A DNA stretch of 64,000 nt, taken from NCBI RefSeq assembly GCF_000002075.1, contig NW_004797802.1, positions 89,617 to 153,616 of the forward strand, written 5' to 3'. The notes under the pieces are model-generated. The model had not been told where the DNA came from. It made no database searches and saw nothing but the letters and a program-made list of their open reading frames with translations. A program made the translations under genes and the position numbers. Shown here piece by piece: positions 49,201-61,400 of this stretch; position 1 is the first letter of the stretch; every line of letters begins with the position of its first letter. The stretch comes from Aplysia californica. Its lineage: Eukaryota; Mollusca; Gastropoda; Aplysiida; Aplysiidae.

Positions 49201-50860
49201 AGTTCTGCCACGTTTTCTTTGATGTTAGCCTACAGCTGGTCCCCCCCCCCCCTAAAATAATAGGGGATTTATGGCATACACATAAAACTGCAAAAAGTTG
49301 ACATGTTTTACTCAACACCACACTTTAGCGAGTGCTTAAGACACACGGTCCAGCAGACGTATCAGTACTTGTGGAGACGTCTAGATGGCCATGGGGTGAA
49401 AACTACAAGCTTACACTGAAATATCGGGGCACGGAGATGCCGCTGTCTGATAATGAGCAACTTGTAGGCTAGGTCAAAGTAAGTTATTTAATTCAGTGAT
49501 CCTGTGCATGCCCTAAAGAGCGGTTTTTAATATATATATATCCAAATAGAGAGACATTTTTATTAGTGATCAAAATTTGTTTTACAAATATTTTTATTAG
49601 GTTGCTGGCCTGCAGAAGTGCCAAGCAAAGTTTCACGGAATTGGTAAATAAATAAATGAGCTGGAATTTTTTTAATGCAGACAGACGAAACTGAACAAGC
49701 TATAACAAACTTCCCTCCTCTTTGACCTGTAATGGCCAAAGAATCTTTACTGTGCTAAAGGAACCTCCTAAATTCTTCATCTTTATCCAAAAAGATTCTG
49801 TAGTATGCACTTGATTCCATTTTCCCATGGAACAGTGGTATAAAAATCAGGAGAAGGAATTTCAAACGTAACCACTGACCAATGCAATGTAAACTGGGAG
49901 TAAAACCAGATTCTTTGGTGCGAAAGGTAAGCACAGGAGCCCCTATTTTATCTCTGGAAAGAGTGCCTCTTTGCCTCTTTTCCTTTTGAAAATGATTTGG
50001 ATTTGGTGTTGAAAGAGCACCTGTTATGCCTTTGAAACAGCTTGCATGAAAAAGGATATACAATAAACTTGATTTCAACAACCCCCGTCCCATGCTTATC
50101 TGAGTTATCGAATTGTGTGCACATTGAATGTAGCACGTCTCAATTTTTGTTGCAAGCAATTTTCGAAACAAGTAGAACCTCAGTTTTACAAAAGAATAAA
50201 TGGGTCGGTTTCAATACACAAATATATCTGAACATAATTTCGTTTTAGTGCACAACCACTAGCACATTTAAGTTAGGAGGATAAATGAGGCTGTTACCAT
50301 GCTACCTTGAAGTAAACTGTAACTTAAATAAAACCCATCTGCCATGACAGCAGCCTCCAAACCCATCAGCCATGACAGCAGCCTCCAAAACTATGCAAGC
50401 ACCATGCTACCTTACTATGAACTGTAACTTGAATACAACCCATCAGCCATTCCCAAAACCTACGCAAGCACTATATTGTTCGCAAACTGTTCAAACGTAC
50501 TAAACCCAGAAAGCAAAATCTGTCAGGAGAAAAGAAAAAAACAGTTTCATTCTGTTAACAATTGTACCTACCTTGCATATGTTCTTACTTTTTTTCAACA
50601 TTTATAGTTTGAATTTTGACAAAATAACAAAATATCTTGAGCACATTCAACTGATACCATAGAAGATTGAGAAACTACAATTCTTTACAAAGTTCATTTT
50701 TTGGGCTCAGTACATCTAAACAGTTGGCGAACGATATGGATAAGGAATTTGTATCTTGTGCACGCTAACAAATTGCACGTGAGAAGTCAGGTTCATCTAC
50801 CCCAAGTATTTAAGAGGAAATGAACAAAGCATTGAAGTCTTTGAACATAGTTTTGTATCA
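46250..50860. other. Intergenic region, little recognised
   Basis: AT-rich sequence with a poly-G run (about 46496-46507), a tRNA-like SINE head at 47960-48075, and two copies of a CAGCCTCCAAA/ACCATGCTACCTT phrase near 50295-50420. Open frames up to 138 codons (49755-50171, minus) show no family motif. Confidence 0.5.
47960..48075 (-). mobile_element. tRNA-like SINE head
   Basis: The minus strand reads GGCGGCTTAGTGATAGTGGT (A box), CACTGGACCCATGATCGTGA, then GGGATTCGAGCC (box B). The body is short, so this is a fragment or a very short SINE. Confidence 0.5.
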
Positions 50861-50864
50861 CAAG

Positions 50865-50870
50865 TTTATT
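50865..50870 (-). terminator. AATAAA polyadenylation signal of TTC27
   Basis: AATAAA on the minus strand lies about 145 bp past the TTC27 stop codon, giving a short 3' UTR in the terminal exon. Confidence 0.55.
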
Positions 50871-51014
50871 TATCCACTTTAGCCAAAACAGCATGTCAGG
50901 TTTTGTACTTGAAGCTGAAGTAGTTTTAATCCCCCACTGGAAAACAGTCATATACTTCCCATTTCTTCCTCCGCACCGAGGGGGAAAAGCATTAGCCATT
51001 TACTCTTTTGTCTC

Positions 51015-54000
51015 CTATGCCGCTCTCAGAGTATCAATCTGTGACACAATCTGGGAGAGGCACTCATCCATTGCTTGGCAGACGTCGACAACTTCTGGTG
51101 ACAAAATTTGTGAAATGGGATCTGTGTGCTGCTTCTGTGGACATTAACATACATATACGTCAGGGTGAAGCAGAGAATCAAACAGCTTTTGTGGTGCAAT
51201 AATCAGGCTCTTACCCTTGCATTCAAGAGACTGATTTCCAAGTGAGGAAGACATTTTATTGAGTATATGTTGGGATAAACACAGCCTAGGTCGGCCTTAA
51301 CAAGTATTGAAGTAGTTTGTCTCCAAAATGACTTAAATGGTGTCAGTTGGGCATTGAACATTAAGCCTGAGCAAAGAGAAAAACACTGATGCCTCATCAT
51401 ATCTACTTTCATCTTCTGAAGGATCCCATTACATCCCAAAACTTTGAGACAAAATGCTACTATTATCACACCACCTCATAGTAAATTAGTAAACTCCTAC
51501 TTATTCGTATATAAAGAAAAGAAATTTGAAAGCACAAATATCTCTTCATGCGACTAAAAAGTAATCAAAAAGTTCATCACCTGTACTTTGACAAAGGCTC
51601 CCCGCAGCATGAGCTTAGCCGCTGACAGCAGCCTCAGACTTTCCTGTGTACTCTTGTCCTTTGTGCACTGGACATGAACTATTCAGGGGATAGGACAAAG
51701 GCAATGGAAGATGTAGCAAATGTAATTACATTTTGAAGCATATTAAACCACCCACTGAAACTTAAAGCAATTTAATCATATGTTCAAGAACGCCATCCTG
51801 TGGTTTCTGTAATGGAAGTCCCTCTGCCATTTTGTAAACTCTAATTGAGGTACAGTGATGTCCACTATAGGCAACCCAGACATGAGCAGCCTCTGCCTAA
51901 CCAGCAACCTAAGCTTGTGTAACAAAATTTCCCTATATAAAGAACCCAACGTAATAGCAATCTCATCCTCTAGCAGCAACCTTCGTTGGCAAAAATGATT
52001 TTTGATGGTTCAAAAACAGTTAGACCAACAAAAATGGCTTACAATTTCAGTGTGCATGCATCTCTCCTCTCTTGTTTATTTCCTCACAACACTTAGCCTA
52101 CTTGGGCCAAAAATATACTCTTTAACCAAGACCCACCATACTTGAAGTGCCTGGCGGAGGGATCTCGGGTATGACCATTCTCATTTAAGCCACTATCATT
52201 TGAATAGAACCAAATTGCATAAAGTAAATAATAATAATAAATGACATTTATATAGCGCTCAACCCCGAATAAAGTACACAGGCTCTGAGCGCTTTACAAT
52301 ACAGTACAACATACAACAGTAACATGAAACGTTGTGTTCTGACTAAAGAAAATTATTCCAAATATTCATCTTATTAATTTAAAAACAGAAACAACTTCAG
52401 CTGACATTTGAATGAATCAAAAGATTTGATTTCTCTCAACGTACTTGGTAAAGCATTCCAGATCTTGGGGCCTTGGTATTCAAATGCCCTTTTCACCCAT
52501 TGTTTTAAGTTTCATAGATGGTAAAATAAATTTCTTTTTGTCAGCTGATGATCTTAAACTGCGAGTTGGAATGTACAGTCTTAACAGATTTGATAAATAT
52601 GATGGTGCATTATCATTCAAACATTTGTGACATATGGTGGCCAACTTGTACACAATCCTTTTCTCAACAGGAAGCCAATGCAAAGTTCGCAAAAGAGGTT
52701 TAGCAGAGTCTCGCTTTCTTTTCCGTAACACTAAACGTGCTGCATTGTTTTGGACAGTTTGAAGAAGTACACAGCGAACTAGACAAAACCTATAATATAA
52801 GAATTTCTTGAGCTGACAAAATTGACAAAGAAAATTCCTTCATCATCTTGACTAAGAACCAGGAGACTGGAGAGGGGCATGACTCAATTTTCATTCTGAT
52901 GAACAATAGATATTAATTACCATGGAGTCCCTTCATATGCTCGTCACTTCATATACACACAAAGTAAACAATTCCGCCACACCTATTGTTTTCTACAGTT
53001 CCTCTTTCTCCATTAAAAAAAGAGCCACACCATACACCATATACACGGTCCAGAAACAGTTACAATAAGACTTGTTTCTGCAATTTATATATGTGTAAAC
53101 AACCAGGGTATTCACTTACTTTTTGCCAGACTGACTGCCTGTTCTGCTACCTGCTTGCAAACCTCCACATCCTTCTCCCAGTCTGAGTTTTGTGTAATAC
53201 ACCGGTACGCTTTCTGCAGATACTGAAGAGACTGGAAGGAAAAAAAAAAATCACCGGTCCCATGCCATTGCAATCCACATATTTTAAAAAACATTATTGC
53301 CAAAGAGCAAAGCTGTTTAAAAGTAAAAAGCTGCAAAAGACAGGGCATCAAGAGCATAAATGGCTTCAACTGATTTTTGACATGATGTTTCAAGACACAA
53401 CACATTCATGCAATAAACATTTGCCTGAAAGTTGAATCTTTAGCTGGTGGAATGAGAGGGTTATTTTTTTAAAGCAAGGGTGCTTGATAAAGAACAGTGG
53501 CTTCATTTAAATTACAATTTTTTTTTTAAAGATCAGAATTTGATCTTTACGTCTAACTACAAAAATAAAACTTGGAGAAAATCAATGTTTAAACTTACAC
53601 AAAGTTGATCCAGCACCTCACACTTATTACCTAGCTTTCTCTCATTTCGTATCTAAATTCTATTAGAAAAAATAACTTTAGAAGTAATTTTTTGAGATTG
53701 GAAGTTAAAAAATACACACTGACTTTTCATTGTAAACAAATTTTCTTGATTAAAAGAAAAAAACCCCAATAGGGTCCATCGATCCACTCCTTTCAATAGG
53801 CGTGCAGGCGAAAATCAAAATAGCAATTTTCTCATTTTCCTGGTGGGGGGTGGGGGGTGTGTTGGTGTGTGTGTCTGTGTGTATAAGAAATACAATCAGT
53901 GTTAGCTTTCAAATACCGCAAAAATCAGATGAAGACTAACCTTTTCCATATCAGGTTGCCGGCCTCCAAGACTTGAGTTGCACAATTTAGCATAGTTCAT

Positions 54001-55385
54001 CCAAATTTCCCCTTCAGCTGTGACCTACGAATGAAATAGAAACGAATTCGTTTGCAATGATGATAACAAGAATTAAATTGTCACAAAAACAACATTCTTA
54101 TACTATGAAAAATCATTAAAAATAAAACACAGATTATAAAAATGTATTGAGGACCTCAGCTAATAAGAATAAGACTTACTGAAACAACATTTTTTGTCTC
54201 CCCATTTCAGTGTCAAATTTTTTGTATCTCTGGCAGCAGCTTCGGAATCAAGTTGCAAAGAAACTCAATTTGTTATTACAAAGAGGAAAGAAAATCCTTG
54301 CAAAAGCACACTGTGGATACAAGAGGGAAACGGAAGAAACACAAAAGGCTGGCTCAATCTGTAGACAATAGGACTAATAAGTTTCTATAAATGAGTGCTG
54401 AGATGGATGGAAGTTTATTAGTTTATCAATGGGAATTCCATGTAGACAGTGATGCTGATCTTTAAACTCAAAAGTCGATGCAAACTAATACATTGTTGCC
54501 GAAACTTGAGATCATATCTCATTGTATTATATTAGTTATCGACTACCTTTTGTCTTCAGTCCAGCAAAAATTTGATCACAATCACATGTCACCATCCTTT
54601 TGCTGGTAGGTACTAAATACCCTTCACAGCAAGGCTGATCCAAGCAGCCTGTCTCTAAAATGATCAGAACAGTGATGACGGTGGAATGAAACAGCAAGAA
54701 ATCTACATTCACTGTGTTGTTCTTCTGCTTTAAAAAATTATTACATACCTTGGATGTGATCCTTCCAAACAGTTCCATAAGATTCCCAATCAGTCTTTCT
54801 GATGGCTGGCCACGGGCATCAGGCATATTTTCAAGGACAGCTCTTGTCAGGATATTCAGAACCTTTAGGAAGTTTAAAAAAAAAGGGGAATAATAATTGC
54901 AGTGGGTGACAACAACACACTCAGTACATTGCTGCCTAAGAAAATCTGAGTTTAGACTAAAAATCTTATTCAAGCCAAATCAGGGAAATCATCAATGCCG
55001 GTTACAACAGTTCATTCATCAATGTAAGAACAGCACTGAATGATGGGGTACTGTTACATATTTTATAGGCTATAAAGAACACCCCCCCGGACATTTCCAT
55101 GTATGCCAATCAAGTTGTTTTTGCATGTGCTAGAGCATGTGAATTTCTAATGCCAAATGAGGGTCTGCACCAAAAAAATCAGGACCAGGGCAAGCAAAGA
55201 GCAGCGAAGAAAAAAATGATGAACAGCATTATTCATCATCATAGACTAGTAAACCAGTTTCCCCATCATTTCATCAGGTTAATCTTTTACCCTATAGTAG
55301 CCTATATTGTGTTATGGTCTAACAGTATAATTAAAAGAAGCAGATCAACTCTTTTTTTCCCCCCAAATACTTGAAGATAGGAGGT

Positions 55386-55475
<90 letters not shown>

Positions 55476-58400
55476 AGAGTCAGGAGGACAAAAAAGTGAC
55501 AGAGATCTAGGCACAGAAATAGTCATTGTCAGCAGGGGCGGTTTGTTAACTGGGCAAGACCGGCGGTGCCGGGTAAAATTTTGTCAGCTGGACTGTTGAC
55601 AAGAGATTTATTACTGATAATGATTTTCTTTCAGTCTAAAGTAAATCCGAATAGAAATGTATCAACATTCAAAATGCACCTTGAAGGCGTTCAAATAGAC
55701 AAGTAGGATTCACTGCTGTTATGTCGCGACATAGCCTCATTCCTTCACCTTTTTTTTTATCGCACCGGCTCATAACTTTAAATCGTCTCCCGTCAAGCCG
55801 TCACGTCGCGGAACTTCGTACGAGGACAAACGAACACAGTGGGTACAGCGATGACGTCAGTCCGCTGGACAAATCCATCGACTGCCCTAAGAGCGAATAT
55901 AACATCCCTGGATTGCCAAATTGGCCTCCGTGTTGCTAACAAAATCAGTAATGAGACTGTCTTGAGTCTTGAGCAGCACAGACACATGAAATATTTTATC
56001 AGCAATACATGTAGGCCTACTTATCATTCAGCCTTTCTCTAACTATCATCAAAACATTTATTGTCAACATGGCATTAATCTTCTTTGTTTATTGAATTTT
56101 TAGGCCCCTATAGTTCCTGTTTGGTGACTATTCATCGCTTTCTCCCCCCTAATAACTTACCTGGCCTGCATGAGTCTAGCCGGCGAAAAGAGGAATCGTC
56201 TAGCGAAGATATATAAGGAGAATTATAACCAGGAGCGATGCGATGGGCTCTCGGCTGTCAGAGTCTGGACCGAAAACAATGGGCATACCCCCTCTCTTTC
56301 CTCCCCTTTTCCACCGTCACCCCAGCTAGACACCAAGTTCTATAATTAGCGTTTGACACACTTCCCCACTTTGTTACAACAGTGTAATGAAAACTGAGAA
56401 GTGTGATGAAGAACGTTTGATTACATAATGATGGAAAACTGTTGTGTGCTAACGTTGTCCAGCTTTGTATAGTAACTGATTGTAGACTTAATTTGCATGG
56501 GACAGCGTCATTGGTACAGTATCAAGTTCTTATTACACATTTACATGTCGAGTGCACGTCGATATTGTGTGTGGGTGTGTAGAACGTAAAAGTCTTTGGT
56601 TAAAGTACCGGAGGCCATGACCAGCAGTTTATTGGGCTTCTCACTGTCAGTTTGTTTTCTAGCATAGACTCTAGTAGTGTTTCTTTTTCTATGCCGTTCA
56701 AGTCAGTTTCTATTAACTCAGTAACTTCCATCATACATTATTCATTATATTGTTTCTTGACGATACCATATTTCAGCTCTTTCATTATATTAAAATGTTT
56801 ACAGTGTGTGTGGGGGGGGGGATGGGGATGGCAAAAGTAGAAAGAGAGAGAGAGAGANNNNNNNNNNNNNNNNNNNNNNNNNNNNNNNNNNNNNNNNNNN
56901 NNNNNNNNNNNNNNNNNNNNNNNNNNNNNNNNNNNNNNNNNNNNNNNNNNNNNNNNNGGGGGTGGAGCTTAGATTCAAGCAGTATGCAGTACCTCATTGT
57001 CAACCCATTTGTCCTTCAGATCCATCAGACGGTGGTAAGAACGGATCACTTCATCAAAGTACCCACAGTCGGTGGCAATCTGATGAAAATTACACATACC
57101 AAATACACCATAAGAAAGCAATACTGAAAGAACAGCTTTTAAAAATCCAAAATTTATACTTTGATCATGCATTGTGAAGTAAATGAAAACAACTGATGAA
57201 AATGGGATTCACCTCAGGCGTTTATCCTTGAAAGTTCAGTTGAAATTGTTAAAGATAGCAACCCATTGTCAAGAAGAAAAGTGGTTGTCTTAGGCAGGTG
57301 GACGTCTTGAATAGTGTCATTATAATATAAGAAAAAAACATAAGGGAGAAAATAGTATGTGATCATTTGTACAGAAGATTATTGCGGACAGATGACGGAC
57401 AGTAGGGGCAGGTTCAACTGTATATATGCATTTGCATTGAATATGTACAAGTATATACCAGGGGGTGAGATGCAAAACTCGCTAAGCGATATTTTGGAAA
57501 AAATCGTGAATTTTTGCTTATAAATGCAGATTGTTACTGGCTACCAGATGTACAAAGTGTTTTCGGCCAAAACCCAACACATACTTCATAAAAGCCACCA
57601 AAAATCTTCTTTTTTTTACGCATGTTCGTTCGTATAGCAGCATTTTAAAAAAGTGCTAAAATGGATGGAGCAGGTTTTGCACCTCAGCCCCTCATATGGT
57701 TCCTGCTGTTTGGATGCAGATTTTGGTGAGAGGGCATGATAACGGTCACATTGCTCCAGGTACAGATACATATATACGTATAAGCAAAATATGCTCTGTC
57801 ACATTTTTAAGTATACAAATTTTAAAGCTCAATAAAAAAAAAATTCATGCTACCAATTACATTCAGATTTTCACACTGAGTACGTGAAATACCCGTCACT
57901 GGTGAGTAGTTTTCAGATTTCTGAACGTGCAAGTGGTTTTGTTACTGCATGTGTGTTACATGTTTTGTGTTTTTTTAAAATAACTCATGGCACGGAAATT
58001 ATTTCTTTAAAAAAGAAGTACACATCAAAGCTTTGTCATTTTTGCAACATTTCGCCAGTGATAAAACTTGTGTTGTCTAAGTCTAAGTTTCATGATGCCA
58101 CGCCTAAGAGAAAATGTGCGAAATCAGCTTGTTGGAATGATCTGTAGAGGTGTCTCCTTCTCCACTGCTGCAAGACATTTTAATCTAACAAGAAGACCTA
58201 TGTACGCAACAATGTATCGTGAGAGATCAACTGAATCACCTAAGGAATGACCCTGTCGACTTGAGAGAAGAAAAACTACTCCAAGATAGGATCTTTTTAT
58301 ACAGTAGGCCTACCCCTGTCGCATCTACGGAATCGTTTCAAAACGGCAAGACAAACCTGAGATGAGCTGAAAAACATGCGACAACACAAGCCTCAGACAC

Positions 58401-61400
58401 TTCCTCAACTTGAGATAGCATTGCAGTGCAGCAAAAGATTGATTCCATGCGGTGACGATATCAGGCCGTCATCAATAAAAGCGGACATCATACGCGATAC
58501 TGATCGTGTTACTTTTGTAGACCACCCCCACACTTTCGTTATTCGGGAATAAACATGTTAGGTTAACTTTCAGTATTGTTATTTAAAAATTTTTTTTAAT
58601 TGATTGAATTAGTATTCCTGAAATTTTTAAGAATATCGGCTCATGGTGAAACTAGCTATTTTTTCATTTTAACACAGTGTATACTTAAAAATGTGACAGT
58701 ATAGTAGCACAGACAAAAAGTAGCAAATCTACCAACCTAAATAAACTAAAATGTGAGGAAATCAGAGCGGACTTTGCAGGAAAGTTTGAATATTACTGAT
58801 CCATTTCTTTGAACATGAGTTAGAAATAGAAACAAGAGAAAGAGGTGAACAGAGAAAGAGAGAGTATGACAAAGAAAGACTGACTAACTTACAATAAGGT
58901 TATTTTCCCACAGCCTCCAGTTGTCATAGGTGCACTTCAGTGCATCCTGGAGGGTAGCATAAGCTTTTTGCCTGCAACAGATAAGGAGAAATTCATTGAC
59001 ATCTTAAGAACAGCAAATTGTTCTTGTGAAACTTTCGTACAGTAAAATCTATAAAAATTCTAAAAGAGACCATTCTTTTCTAAACACAAGTGGAACACTG
59101 AACATTTCTCAATGAATTACAAACACTTTCTTTATTTATCTTCTATACATCTTTAAAAACAGGACTCATATTCATACTTGCTTTCTTTTCAGAATAATAC
59201 ATGGTGTACCAAGCTATTTAATTCTTTTGGGAGTCCCACAGTATATATAGGCCTATATAGCCCCATGCAATAAATGTGCGTGATATGGTTTTTGACAAAC
59301 AACTTTTGCATAAATATATCGCAATGGTACGGTTGGCTCAATACTTAAAATGCATATACAGTCGAACCTGTGTAAGATGGAATCGCAAGGGAGGCAGAAA
59401 AAAATTCCGTCTTAGACAGGGGAATTTAGTGGGGGGGGGGGTTCAAAAGCCCAGCCGGTGGGATCAAGGATCGCTTCTCCGATTGGCAAGCAGTGGTCAA
59501 AACTTCACACCTCTCAACTGCTATCCTGTCTGGTAATGACATGCGTCAGTCTTACTTATCCAATTACCACCAGTGCTTGCTTTTCATTGGACCACTGTTT
59601 AACCTATTAAAAACAGAAACGTTTGAACATCTCCTTTGCTTCCACCCTTAGCCCCACCCATCGGTGTAACAAGCACAGTCAACCAATGCCACCCCTCACT
59701 GCCATCATGTAACAACGATTCGAGGAACTCTTTTCTCGGCTGGCCGTACGATCAGGGCGGCAGCTAGGCTTTCTCAGTTCTGAGAAAGCCTAGGGCGGCA
59801 GGCATTGGTCAAACTTATTTCACACCTCTGGCTTCTGGCTACTCAGGAAAGTTTCCGTAGTGGCTCGCTACTCTAGCACTCTCACGGGCAATCGTGAAAT
59901 TTCACACCCATACCATCTACCCTGACCATCTGCATCGCTCAGGGCTCACATGATGGGGTAACATCTACCCCCAAATTGCACCCCTACTCTCCTTCCTCGC
60001 CCAGCGGCATGGCCATGGCGTTAAGTTTAGAGTCGTCGGAACCAAACTTGCGAGTTCTGTTTCAAATCAGGGCTGAGCGGACAAAGCATTTTCCGTCTTA
60101 GACAGGTGAAACCATCGGAAGGGAGCGGATTTTTCTTTCCGTTTCCGCGTTGGACAGGTTTCCGTTATATACAGGTAATTAAAGAGGAATACATCAAGGG
60201 GGGAGCGGGGAGATTCCGTTAAGACAAGTTTCCGTTTTATACAGGTTTCCATTAAGGCAGGTTCGACTGTATAAGTTAAGCAATTTCAAAGTCCAACGAT
60301 CCCTTGTCAAGAAGCAGAAAACAATATTCCTAGAAGAGATGGAGAGATATATGTTTGGTGAATAGGGACAGCCGAATATACCACAAAAGCTGACTTACTT
60401 TTCATGAAGCCTGACATAGCAAGTGGACAGATTGCTCCATGCCTCAAAGTTCTGGAGAAGTAAATGCATAAATACAAAGAATTAGAGTAAGAGTAAGAGT
60501 GGAAAAAGTGGTATGATTTTATATTGTTGATGTCCAACTCTAATTGTGTATGTATGTGAACACGGATTTTCACAGAAGAACTACATACCTATAATTTCTA
60601 TTTATTTCTACAACAATTGCTAAAAATATCATGTAGTGTTCTTTTTACCTATTGTAGCATCACCAATTGTAATAACTGTTATGAATAATATCACTTGCAA
60701 CAAAAAATGAGCTACAACTAATTTAGCGGAAACTCAGGGTCAATGATGCACACATACAGTAGAACAAGACTATGCTGAACCTTTAGTTCTATAAGAAAAA
60801 TCCCGCTGTAGGCAAGTTTCCGCTATAGGAATGCAAAGTGGAATTACCTAAAAATCCCACACTACACGCTCTCCTCTTTTTTTACTGTCATTTTGGCCTT
60901 GCCTAGGCACATCACTTTTGGGGTGGCTCGCGTAATGCGTCTCTCCGCATCATCTCTCTCTGCCGCCTGCCCCACCTCACTCATCACTGGACTGGCCAGT
61001 CAGAACGCCGCAACGCTGACTGTTTCTTTGGAGCCCACCTAAAGCCCCCCTTCCCCCCAGCTACAGCTCACTCAATTTCTCCTGCTGTATCCAAGTTTGT
61101 GCCTTTCCTTGCCCCGTTAAACCCAAGCACAGGAAGGTAATCAAGTTTACAAAAGGAAAAAAATGGGGGATTCTGGTAAGATCCCACTGTAGGGATGGCG
61201 GGTGCCGCTATAGTCATGTTCTACTATATTTCACTGATTACAAACGCATCAGCACAACCCAAGCCAAAAGGATATCAGGTTTAAAAAGACAAAAGTCCAT
61301 TGACACAAACACTGTCTTTCGGCTGCTGTGCTCACATCACACACGAACACATGTATGCAAAACAAAAGTTGTGTACACCTTTCACATCCTACTGCTTCAC

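Noticed and set aside
49755-50171. 138-codon minus-strand frame downstream of TTC27
   Set aside because: No recognisable motif, no TTC27-like spliced context, and composition like the surrounding intergenic DNA. It could be a chance frame.
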